Assembly (NCBI RefSeq): GCF_001653235.2
Contig: NC_035795.1
Location: 930,001 to 994,000, forward strand
From: Pochonia chlamydosporia 170
Lineage: Eukaryota > Ascomycota > Sordariomycetes > Hypocreales > Clavicipitaceae
Direction of reading: 5' to 3'
Length of the DNA stretch: 64,000 nucleotides
The notes under the pieces were generated by a model. That model was not told where the DNA came from, searched no databases, and saw only the letters and a program-made list of their open reading frames with translations. Position numbers and translations under genes: made by a program. Shown piece by piece: positions 9,601 through 19,561 of this stretch. The stretch's first letter is position 1; the number at the start of each line of letters is the position of its first letter.

Positions 9601-12600
9601 GCTAGTTCAGCCATGGTTGGCAAAACTAGTGGTGAAGATGGGAGCTGACCCATACTCAAAAGTTCATGCGTGTGGAAACGAGAGGCTAACTACCTTCTCT
9701 GAGCCGCTTGTCAGCCAATGCAGAAGGCATTTCTTCTTTGAGATCATTTCTCCAACAAACAAGCCGAATATCCTACCTGAGATTTGAAATGAATTGGTGT
9801 TCCGCCTGAGGGCGGCTAATGACAGCGCTATCAAAAACATATTTGAAATAACTTGCTCAAGTTCTGAGATGGTCTGTGTGTCGACCTTCTTCCGATTCTA
9901 ACCTTGAACCCACAGATTGTTCAATGTGGGCTTGAAATGAGTCGCTTTCTACTCACATGTTGTTGGATGTGCTGTTCTTGAATTGGTATTACGCAGCCAT
10001 ATTCGAAAAGTCTTTGTAGTAGCGAACGACATGTGGAAAACCGGTCGCTTCGGCACTTCTGATGTGATTTCGCCTGCCTGCCGTGAAATCTCGTTGCCCG
10101 GATATAACAAGAACAGCGCCGTGACCGTGTGGATGTGAGGCTAGGACGCCGCTCTGACAGTTATTCGGTAATCGAAATGGATACATTTCGTCGCACCTAG
10201 CACGCCGAGCACGCCTAGCACGCCTGGAAGAAGATCCTTTTCTTGGGGTTTCTTCTTAGTCCTTGTCAATGATTTTCTGGGGCGAGGATCCAAGGTCCAC
10301 AAGGAAAGATGCAAACCATTGCATGGCTTGGCGGCGTCTAGGGACAAAGAATCATAGCAAGGGTGTTCGTGTCGGAAACCGCCGCACACAGGCGACCGCG
10401 GACCGAAGGAATCAATTCAGTTGTTGCATTTTGGCACTCTCCTGCATATACGGAGTACAGTACTGGGCAACTTGACGGTTGTCGTTTTCGTTATCCGCGG
10501 AGCTGTGGATGGTAACAAGTCTGCCTGTCCTTTCCACAGCATTAGTTTCTAGGTGTCATGAATCCGAAACAGCAGAGGACGTGCACCTCATCTGGGCGGC
10601 GAGTTGAGCCGCAGACGCGACTTTGGTTGCCAGAAACCAGAAAATGCTGCCCCGGCCATGCCACTGGATTCTGTCTCATCAGATGAGACGAACGTAAAGT
10701 TACGGGCGGGGACAGCATTCGAGAGTGTCCGAACTTTTCCTCAATACCAAGGTTTGCCAAGTTGCTGAATGTGCAAGACGCAGTCGTTGAGCATTGAGGT
10801 GAGTACGAATTTGGCAAGTTGCATCAGCCACTCCTGGTTGCTCCTTCCACCACCCTCTGCTACCTCGGCACGTGAGAAAGCTTTCACTTCGCAGCTCGAT
10901 GTCAAATGATTCCAGGTCAAAGTTGTGACCGCCACAAGGTCCAAGGTACTGGGAATTATCGTTGCCTCAGCCTTTTTCCACATCTCTTGAATCGAATACG
11001 CATTTCCGCCATGGCGGCCGCCGGAGGCTCCTGCCTTCCATAGCGCCCTACGCCAATGTGCCCTTGCCTGGCCATATCGTCAATGGCTTTGCAATGGTCG
11101 GCACTTAGTCTCAGCTGTGAAAGCCTCGGCCAATTTGCCCCTTCTCAGTGTTCCGATTGGCGATGATACTTTTTGTCAACACATGTATCACTTCAAATTT
11201 CGAAATTTGTTACTACTCCGTACAGGACACCAGATTAGATTGAAGGCAAAATCACAACACGCCAATTGGCGGCTCAGGGCCATGGGATATGGCCAGCTGA
11301 ACTTGAACAGCAAAGAACAACCCCTGCAACGTCACAAAGAACGAGGGTCCAGCTTTGCAATCAACAAGACTTTACGGAGTACAGTGTACGAGGCTTGACA
11401 AATTTTGCTGAGGGGCTTGAGGCCAACTGACTGCTAGTATCGCCCAAACATGAAGGCCACTCACGAAGCCAACCGTAAGAGCTAATTGAGGCTTCCAGCA
11501 GGGGAACGAAGTGGATACCCACGAGGGTAATTGCGGAAACCCAAACATCTGGCGTGGGCCATAGCTGGGACGCAAAGCCCAGGTCCAAAAACGGTGTCTG
11601 TCAAGGAATCCTTGTTGACTGGGTCTTCCGCTGTTGCTACCGAATCGCGCGACTGGCTCGATCTCGAGACTGGAGGCTTCCGTTCTTGCCGAACGTGGAC
11701 ACTCGTCTTGACCTGAGTCCCATCATGAGTCAAGGCTCCTATCAGATGTTCAGTTCCGCGTGCTTGGGAGATCTAGATGTGCCTCAAGTTGGCCTGGAGT
11801 TCCCTGCATGTTATCCCATGCCAACTGGTGGGCCGTCGCAGGTTCGGGGCTATTGTAACAAAGCCAGCAGTGATGAGACCTATGCTACGAGAGTCCAGTC
11901 AGCGATGGTGTCTGCCCTACATCGGCCAACTTTTGCCTAGGCGCATGGACTTGGGTATCTAAGGAGTGTACACTTTGATGCGTCTGTGCTGGGAAGCTTA
12001 CTAGGTGATAGGATATGGTGATAACATCATCTCGATGCATTCTGTTTGAGTTATGGCCTATGGCTTTGATATCTAACTTGCGGTCATGGCTTTCAAGCTT
12101 TGGGCATTTGTTATCTCGCTCGCCTGGAACCCTTCAACGGATATCTAGGGCACAGACTGAGATCGGGTCCTTTGTTCGCCATCCACCGAGGTCCACTTAG
12201 AGTGCTGCAGAAGCGGCTTTGGCCTGTCGCACGCGCAACGGCCCCGTTGCCCATCCGGGCAGCACCAAGACCCAGCTGCAAGGTTCAATATACATGATTG
12301 ATGACTGGCGTTTGCCTGTGAGAGCGCTCAAGGAGCTGCATACTAGTTCCAAAAAAGATCCGTTCAAGTTGAAGTTGTTGGTGGCTGCCACCCACCCTGT
12401 TGGTTGTCCCCTGTATGTTGGGAGAGGGCAGTTCTTAAATGCATGGCTCTCGCTGAACATCACATTCTGAATGATGGAGTAGTTAGTTGGTTTGGGTTTT
12501 GGTCTGTCTATGGTTTGCTTTTCTTAGCATTTTGCTTTCTTCGTTCCTATATTGCTCAGAATTTGTGGTGAAAAGCAAACACACGCTCATTACAACTTAC

Positions 12601-12772
12601 ATGAAGGCTGCCAGACACCAAACTGGATAATATTTGTCGATACTTCACACAACAGTGTTTTTCAACCCCCTCGACTCTCAACGACACCCTATTCGATTAG
12701 GCGAGACGATATAATCTGGTCATGATCAGCAGTTCTAGCTGATATAAGAAACGCCTGTGCGCCAAACGAGCC
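9601..12772. other. 3.2-kb gene-poor region
   Basis: No gene is supported. Isolated open frames with some protein character (minus strand 12463-12197; plus strand 11554-11940) lack start context, splice partners or recognisable motifs. The region holds three copies of a TACGGAGTAC motif (10449, 11214 in reverse, 11373) and a short tandem repeat at 10201. It looks like decayed accessory DNA plus the receptor gene's promoter (GATATAAT/GATATAAG at about 12708 and 12740). Confidence 0.5.
10201..10227. repeat. 9-bp tandem repeat, CACGCCKAG-like x3
   Basis: Three adjacent 9-bp units read cacgccgag, cacgcctag and cacgcctgg. A weaker related unit precedes them. The site is non-coding; it is a short minisatellite with no known role. 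Confidence 0.6.
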
Positions 12773-14328
12773 ATGGCCGACGAAAAGACATATGATCTGA
12801 ACGAGTACAACGGAGGTTCTTTAATCGCAACATGTATATCGCTGTTAGTTACGAGCTGGATTGCTGTTGGACTGCGATCGTATACGAGAGTGGTGTTGAT
12901 GAAGAGTTATCAAGCCGACGACTGGCTCATGCTGGTGGCACAGGTTAGTGTTGACTCTGCTTGAGTGACGATTGTTTGTTCCTGCTTCGGCGCTAACGTT
13001 CTTTCTTCAGCTCATATTCACTGTGACGTGCGCATTTACTCTTGAAGGTGTACGACGTGGGCTGGGAAGACACAATGCGGCGGTTCCTGATGCGGATGAC
13101 CGCGTGGCGGCTCTCATGGTACGTCAATTAGTCGCAAATAGCGTGAGACATGTCAGTTTAAGGTTGCTGACTGGTTACGCAACAGTGGCAAGCACTTACT
13201 ATTGCCATTTACATTGTCGACATGATGTTTGTCAAGCTCAGCATCGGCGTCTTTTTGCTGCGCCTGGCCACGCAAAAGGTGTATATTTGGATCATTCGAG
13301 TAGCCCTGGTTATTGTCACATTGTGGAGTATCGGCATCTTCATTTGGAATCTGTTCCAATGTACGCCTGTCGAAAAGCAATGGGACTTTAGAATTACAAC
13401 AGGTCACTGCGCAGGGCCCAACGAGATCATCGCGGCGGCATATGCCCTCAGTGTCATGACAGTCTTGTCTGATTGGTTCTTTGTAAGTTGCCGGCACCCT
13501 TATCCGCCCTTCAAGACTTGCCTCTGACAAAATATCTGCAGGCACTCATTCCCATTCCCATGCTCTGGGGTGTCAAGATGACCAAGCAGGCCAAGGCCAC
13601 CGTCATTGTCATTCTCGGCCTTGGTGTCTTGTACGTCTTCTCACAACGCAGTCCTGCCTGCTCAATCACATATGCTAACACCGCCCATAGTGCCAGTATT
13701 GCCACTCTCATCCGTCTCAAGTTCTTGTCCGGCCTTGAACTATCCGACGACCTAATGTGTAAGTGCCAACTTCTCCCGTCACATCCCACCGCAAACAATG
13801 ATGAACGCCCTCTCACAATATACAGTCTCCGTCACCGACGCAACAATATGGAGTATAGTAGAACCAGGCGTCGCCATCATCGCCTCCAGCTTGGCAACAA
13901 TCCGTCCTCTCCTCCGTTCCCTCAAAATTCGAGGCTTCCAGTCCACCGACAAAACTCCCAGCAATGGCATCTCTGGCGCATCTCGGTACGCAAACGGCAG
14001 CCGAAATGTTCAAGGGTCTATGCCAGGTTATGGTCCCAACGACGTCTCCCTCCACAGCGTGGCGCAAAAGAACGAAGGTCGACCAAAACACATTGGCATC
14101 ACTATCGACGAATATCACAGCCAAATGCACGAACAAGCTCACGCCCAGAACACAGGCAGCGCACCCAGCGACACCAAGAGCGAGGTCTTTGTCATTGAGG
14201 GGAGCAAAAACTCGCCCACGTGGAGCACTCAGGATCTACGACCGCAAAACCGTTCCATGGATGAACTTCCTGATTTGGAGTCCCATGGACGGGAGTATCA
14301 GTCAAGAAAGGGATGGGGCGTCCAGTAA
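12773..14328 (+). CDS. PTH11-like seven-helix membrane protein (fungal rhodopsin domain)
   Basis: Six exons, 12773-12943, 13011-13118, 13186-13482, 13542-13630, 13691-13758 and 13826-14328, join in frame to 411 aa. All five introns are 59-67 nt with GT...AG ends. The protein has about seven hydrophobic segments in the first 300 residues. It carries the family landmarks: an RxYTR motif and ADDWLM after helix 1, a GLGRH-type motif after helix 2, then WQALTIAIYIVDMMFVKLSIG, and C-terminal TDATIWSIVEPGVAIIA. The last 110 residues are a hydrophilic cytoplasmic tail rich in Ser, Gln and His. No CFEM domain precedes the helices. Relatives such as Magnaporthe PTH11 act as plasma-membrane receptors for surface or nutrient cues; most family members are uncharacterised, and the ligand here is unknown. 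Confidence 0.88.
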
Positions 14329-15680
14329 GTTGGGACGATTTGAGTCGTTTTTATCTTAGATGTGCATTGCTAGGAGTGCTGGTTTGGATATCAATGTATT
14401 TTACTGTACTTATTTACGCGTTTCGGCCGGATAGGATACAGGAGTTGGGGTTTGACATAATTTACTGTTCAGTAGACCTGATAACGATGCGCCTGGAAAC
14501 CATGAATACAAGACGTTTCTATCAACCACTGACGAACACATGTGAAATTCAGGTCATCACACGTCGTCACAAGTATCTACCACTATGAAACTTGCACCGA
14601 AAAAGAAAGTCCTCCCGCTGCATGCTGCGCCAATCCAATAGTCGCATATCTACCGCGTTAACCACACAATTCAAGCGGCGATAATTTCGTGGCGCATTGT
14701 GGAGAAACCATGCTCTTCAGTCTGCCCGCACAGACTTGTACCAATTTTTCTTCTTCATGTTTTCTTCTAGATTGCTTCGTTGAGGCAGGGAGCTTGTAGG
14801 AGGGTGGGTAAGGGGCCATAACACATGTAATTGCGACGGAAGTATTTTCAATAGTACGTGATGCAGAACCTATTTCCATGCTAAAACACTTCACTTCTGT
14901 TTGAAAACTCCCCACGAGCTATTGTTACAACTGCTCAGGAACAAGAAAGAAAGAAACCCTGTTCACGCGAATTTTTTCACTACCTTCTGCTCCCGCTCCT
15001 ATCGCATCCACCCTCCGTGTTGATATGGGTCCCTTCATGCAGCCTGTTGTATGGCGTCCAGGGGTATGTTACGTGGTGCAGAAAAAATACCAGACCCAAG
15101 AAGACTTGAACGACTAGGGTTTCCTTAGCCAGCGTCAACCCAGCGGAAAAGCCTCCGGCCGCAAGGCGCACGCTAGACTGGGTGAACAGGGGGCTCCCTT
15201 GGTTTCCGAATCACTTATTGTCCGGTGCAATGGGCCGCCAGAGGTGCTGAAACGGTGGTGCTGACAGGGCCGTGGAGTTGTTCAACATTGAATTATTGGT
15301 ATTTTTGCATTTGACAACCCCTGGTTAACTGGGTGTTTAATCTTGGATACTGACTGGTGGTTCGTCGCTGATTGCGACTGGTTACGGAGTCTTGTTCCTG
15401 CATAGTTACTTGGAGGCACCGCCACCACGGATGTTCAATGAACAGGACTGAGTATTTGTGAGGAGTTGTGAGGCTCTTGCCGTGTAAAAGGACAGTTGGA
15501 ACTGTTTCTTCCTCAAGTTTTTCTCCGCATGTTGGCGCTGGAGAAGGACGTTATCACTTCTTGGCATGGTTTTTGCCACACTTCCTCCTTGCGGCGACTT
15601 GCATGAACGTGATCCTTGTGTTTCGAAGCGTCCCAAATTCCGGGACAGTTCAGTGCTGTTGTTTCTCGATTTGTCCAGTC
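14329..15680. other. 1.35-kb convergent intergenic region
   Basis: It lies between the 3' ends of the receptor gene and RPC4, so it should hold two 3' UTRs. I see no gene, RNA gene or repeat in it. Confidence 0.55.
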
Positions 15681-17372
15681 TCATTCCACAACCAGCTCCT
15701 CAGGTGCAACGTTCCAATCTTCTTCTTCGCTCCAGATGGGAGCCAACACAAACCGCCCCATGATTTTGCCCATACCAACGCTGTCTCCGCCCACAACGCC
15801 TTGTTGCGGCTTTTCATCATTCTCTTCCACAATAATTGCTGTCGTTAAGAAATTCATTCCTGCGGCTGGACTCATTTCTAGATTCATGCCGCCCCAGTCG
15901 AGTTCTACTTTGCCTGACTTGCGGACATTGAGTTTGCCAATCATACCTCCGTGAGACAGAAATTGTGAGCGGAAGCCTTCTGTTTCGGGTTCCTCTTCTT
16001 CCCGGTTGTCTTCTGCATGTGAATTTCGGTTGGAATCGTCTTGGGTCAAGTCTACCGCAGCGTCACTCGCGCTGGGTGCATCCATGACGTTGAAGGCCTT
16101 GCCTTCTTCCTTGACGGTTGTCCTGCGGTGAGGTCGTGCTACTTCCTTCAGAGGGGGGATCAAGGGCGGGAACTGGAATAGATATAGACGCCCGTCTTTG
16201 TTAGAAGGACCTTCTGTTTGTGCTTCTCCCGCCTCATCTGTGACTGTGACGGCTCCAAGTTCACCAGCCAGCAGATCCAAATCTGTTTGGATAGCCCTCT
16301 CCTCAGGATCTTTGGGTAGTTCCTTTTTGGGTTTCGTAGCCAGGACAGCTTTCTTCTTGTCTTCGTCTGCTGGCGCAGCCTTTATTGCTGAGTCTAGGTC
16401 CATTGGGTCTTCAATATCTGGCTCTTTCTTGATCAAAACTGGGTTTCCATCTGTGCCCAATACGCCTTCCTCGGGTTGATCACTGGGTGTGAGACTGCCA
16501 GGCCCTTCCCCATCAACCCATAAGCTCTCTTCCTCGCCTGTGGCATTTTCGGCTGCCTCAAGCTCTGCCGTCGTAGCCACGACAACTCCTTGTTCTTTAT
16601 GTTCTCGTCGGTAAATGCCCATGGGCATTGTGCTTGCTGTTCGCCCGTTAAGTGCGGCCATCATCGCCTCGTCGTCGCTGTCGAGTTCGTCTTCGGGTGA
16701 CATGACGTGAAGTTTGTCTGCATTTATTCTGGCTTCGCGCATCCGAATATCTGCTTCACCAAATCCTTTGCCTTTGGATTCAAACTTGCCCCTGCCACCA
16801 TGGAATCCTCCTCCTGTGACACCACTGCCACCACCAAACCATCCACCCCCTCTGGAGCCAGCTACACATGTTGTTAGGGTCGATTGAATTTGTGTGTTGA
16901 ATATACTAGTTGACATACCTGCTCCGGCAAACCCGCCGGAGAATGGACCGCTTGCGGTAGATGTTCCCCTGCCTCCCCTGGCGCCCATTGCATCGCCACG
17001 GCTTCGCTTGCTTCGGTTTCTTGAGCGGCCGCGTGCTCTTCTCTCCGCTGCTGCCCTCTCATTGGCTTTCTGTTCTTCTTGCCGAGCCAATTTGTCTCTG
17101 TCTGCTTCATCTCTTCGAAGGATCTTTGGTCTAAGTCGGCCACCCGTGGTGGTACGAGTACCGGCAGTGGTGCCTCCTCGCCGAGCAGGAGCTCTTGTTG
17201 TGCTCGATGATGAGGCTACTGCTTCATCTAATGTCGCCGGAGTCGTCGTCGCAGGGTCATTCGAAGGCCCGGCATTGTCGGCTGCCTCGTTTCCTTCTGT
17301 TGATGGCCGTCCACCAGAGGGCGCCGCGGCACCGCGACGAGCCCCTCGGCCAGTCGCCCTAGCTCGTACCAT
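15681..17372 (-). CDS. RPC4: DNA-directed RNA polymerase III subunit RPC4 (Rpc53)
   Basis: Exons 17372-16919 and 16861-15681 (minus strand) give 544 aa. The RPC4 family is a Pol III-specific subunit that pairs with RPC5 in a TFIIF-like module and takes part in termination and reinitiation on tRNA and 5S genes. The N-terminal half is basic and low-complexity (RGG, Arg-rich and Gly-rich stretches, likely nucleic-acid binding). The C-terminal 170 residues carry the family signature: LYLFQFPPLIPP, then GGMIGKLNVRKSGKVELDWGG and GKIMGRFVLAPIW. The 57-nt intron has consensus GTATGT, CTAAC and TAG signals but contains no stop and is a multiple of three, so retention would insert 19 residues in the Gly-rich part. 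ATG 17372 is the first methionine; an in-frame GTG three codons earlier is ignored. It is transcribed in the same direction as the UreD gene upstream. Confidence 0.93.
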   Translation of the reverse strand: MVRARATGRGARRGAAAPSGGRPSTEGNEAADNAGPSNDPATTTPATLDEAVASSSSTTRAPARRGGTTAGTRTTTGGRLRPKILRRDEADRDKLARQEEQKANERAAAERRARGRSRNRSKRSRGDAMGARGGRGTSTASGPFSGGFAGAGMSTSIFNTQIQSTLTTCVAGSRGGGWFGGGSGVTGGGFHGGRGKFESKGKGFGEADIRMREARINADKLHVMSPEDELDSDDEAMMAALNGRTASTMPMGIYRREHKEQGVVVATTAELEAAENATGEEESLWVDGEGPGSLTPSDQPEEGVLGTDGNPVLIKKEPDIEDPMDLDSAIKAAPADEDKKKAVLATKPKKELPKDPEERAIQTDLDLLAGELGAVTVTDEAGEAQTEGPSNKDGRLYLFQFPPLIPPLKEVARPHRRTTVKEEGKAFNVMDAPSASDAAVDLTQDDSNRNSHAEDNREEEEPETEGFRSQFLSHGGMIGKLNVRKSGKVELDWGGMNLEMSPAAGMNFLTTAIIVEENDEKPQQGVVGGDSVGMGKIMGRFVLAPIWSEEEDWNVAPEELVVE

Positions 17373-17878
17373 TTTGGTCACGACTGATTGAGGCGGGCAA
17401 CGCGTATCGGATTATGTTGACAGGATATGGAAATGATGTTTACGTCAAGCTTTTGCAGTCCGGGACACAGCTCCAGAAAATTTGGGCGGTGTGCTGAAGT
17501 CATGGTGGGGGACGATATTCTGCCACATCAATGGCTTGGTTCGTCCATGTCAACGTGGGGCAACTTCAACCTCCAGGATACCAGCATGCAGGAACATATT
17601 GCGTCACGAATCCTCCTTTCTTGATGGCTAGTTTTTCCTAGCCAACTTTTGTTAGTAGATCAAAAGTTTCTTCATATGTGACCTCCAGAACGAATTACTT
17701 GATTTCATGTTTCAAACCGGACTGTCTTTGCTAATTAATCCCTGGAGAGACGCTGTCTGCGAGCTGCGGCCGTGTCTTCGACAAGACTTGGCAAACAGAC
17801 AACTCTTGATCTAAATCCAGTATTTTAACTTCACTAAGGGTATCCTTGCTACCTAATCTGCCAACTTGAGATAATATT
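17373..17878. other. promoter region of RPC4 and 3' flank of UreD
   Basis: About 500 bp between two minus-strand genes. No coding or structured element stands out. Confidence 0.5.
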
Positions 17879-18880
17879 CTATTGAACGCACATAAGTGCC
17901 TCCTCGCCAAAGTGGGTATAAATGCTTCCTTCCTTGACCAACATGGACCCTATCCATTCCCTGCCAGCTTCTACCGTTGGGGCTCCAAACTTGACGACAA
18001 TGCAGCCTCTTACTTGTGCTGCAGACCACAAAACACCATCTCTGGCTTCACTTTCAAGCCTATTCGCCCGCCATCGTTCGAAATCCGTCATCTTCTCAGC
18101 CTCTTCCTCTCGGTCTTTCTCCGTGCGAAAGTCACGAGATCCTAGCCTGGGGAGAGCGTCGAATTCAGTAAGGAAGAATGATCCCAATGCTTCGACGACG
18201 CGACCCCGCAGTATCAATGTCCCGAAGACGCTCATTTGGTGCATCGTGTCACGGAGGGTTCGTTCAATCGCCTGTGTCCCGGCCTGAGAGAGTATCACTG
18301 TGTCTCTCACCAAGAGGCGATCCCGGCCTCCTTGCTCAGCCCGCAACCACACTTCATTCCGGCCCGTCCAATTGATGAAGCTCCAGTTCTCCCCTCGTGC
18401 TGTTCTGCCTGCTGTCACCCAGTCCAGTAAACATAATGATGATTCCGCGGCAAGGTTGAATAGTTGAGTCTGAGTGTAAACACTATCTTCGAATGGCTGA
18501 ACAGGATCTGGCAGCAAACACAGGGCAGCTCCCTTATCTACCCGGGCAGTCATAAGCTGACTTGTAACGACATCTGGAGACGGTGATTTGAAGACCTTGG
18601 TGTGGCCTTGGGTGACGAGACTGAGATTGGCGCCAGGTTGGACACGAATCGAGAGATTGACTGCGTCTCCTCCCACCAGACCACCTCCGTAGGACAGGAG
18701 GAAGACTAGAACACTCTTCTGGCCGCCTGTTGGCGACGTGGGTGATATCAGTTTCAAAGGATACTGATACGAAATTGCCTCGATGCCATTGCCTCCCCCA
18801 GGAAGTAACTTGGCGATAATTCGACCCTCACCAGGTACCGAAGACGATTTGGGAAAGGGAAGGCTCCAGACTTGAACCAT
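17879..18880 (-). CDS. ureD: urease accessory protein UreD
   Basis: A single exon encodes 333 aa, the usual size for fungal UreD. UreD (UreH) works with UreF and UreG to deliver nickel to the urease active site, and so is needed for urea use. Family features visible are a GEGRI start after a short N-terminus and YQYPLKLISP. The strongly conserved LLSYGGGLVGGD follows at about residues 62-73. Further on come the VTQGHTKVF segment, LLPDPVQPF and the LLDWVTAGRTARGE motif with a following W. The start is set at ATG 18880 (MVQVWSLPFP); an in-frame TTG 12 codons upstream is not used. The gene is divergent from the cohesin subunit gene with 681 bp between the start codons. No other urease gene is present in the window. 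Confidence 0.94.
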   Translation of the reverse strand: MVQVWSLPFPKSSSVPGEGRIIAKLLPGGGNGIEAISYQYPLKLISPTSPTGGQKSVLVFLLSYGGGLVGGDAVNLSIRVQPGANLSLVTQGHTKVFKSPSPDVVTSQLMTARVDKGAALCLLPDPVQPFEDSVYTQTQLFNLAAESSLCLLDWVTAGRTARGENWSFINWTGRNEVWLRAEQGGRDRLLVRDTVILSQAGTQAIERTLRDTMHQMSVFGTLILRGRVVEALGSFFLTEFDALPRLGSRDFRTEKDREEEAEKMTDFERWRANRLESEARDGVLWSAAQVRGCIVVKFGAPTVEAGREWIGSMLVKEGSIYTHFGEEALMCVQ

Positions 18881-19561
18881 GGCTCCCTGTTGTGCGAAAG
18901 GTGATGGGGGAAGCAACAGTGAAGCTCAGGGCAACACTGACGTTCACGTCCCTGAATTACCCGTGGCTTGCAAAGCCGAACCTCGCAGCAATGTGTCTGG
19001 CGGAATGGCCACATAAAACATGGGAGAAAGTGGTGGAACTTGCCAAACAAGATAGTTATCTGGGTTATAGTGCTCCATATGGTCTTTGAGCGCCACACTT
19101 TGGTTGTGCTTGTCGCCCGTTTTGGCCGAGATGCGGCGTGGAATTGGCCGATAAGACAAGAAAGGATGGATGGAGCTCAAGCTTCCGTCGAAGAGAGCAT
19201 GGAAGGTACAAGGGTACTTCACAGACAACATCAAGAACAAACCATGTGTGTGGGTCTGAGATGGGAGAGCTCGAGCAACTAGCCACTGACAAGCCACAGC
19301 TCAGGTCAAAGCCAGTGACCTCATTGGTCCACCTGTCAGGATTGCATGCCGGTGTTTTGCCGTGAGACAACTCCGACCTGCCCACTTGCCAAAATAACCG
19401 GTCGACCCCAGCTCCAGCCGCTCGACGCCAAAGCGCGCCTTGATCGCTCAAGTGCTGGAATCATCAGTCGCGATTCAGGGTCGGGAAACCACCAACCTCC
19501 AACCTTGGGTTCTCGCAGATGCTCCCCGAATAAATCTTGCCTGCAATTGCGACGACACATC
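18881..19561. other. divergent promoter, UreD / cohesin SA
   Basis: A 681-bp region between two divergent start codons should hold both promoters. No clear TATA box or repeat is visible. The part before the cohesin start is CT-rich and leader-like. Confidence 0.5.

Noticed and set aside
11554..11940. 128-codon open frame on the plus strand
   Set aside because: No recognisable motif, no homologous-looking segment and no splice partner; kept only as part of the gene-poor region.
12197..12463. Protein-like 88-codon open frame on the minus strand
   Set aside because: No start context, motif or adjoining exons; cannot be separated from chance.
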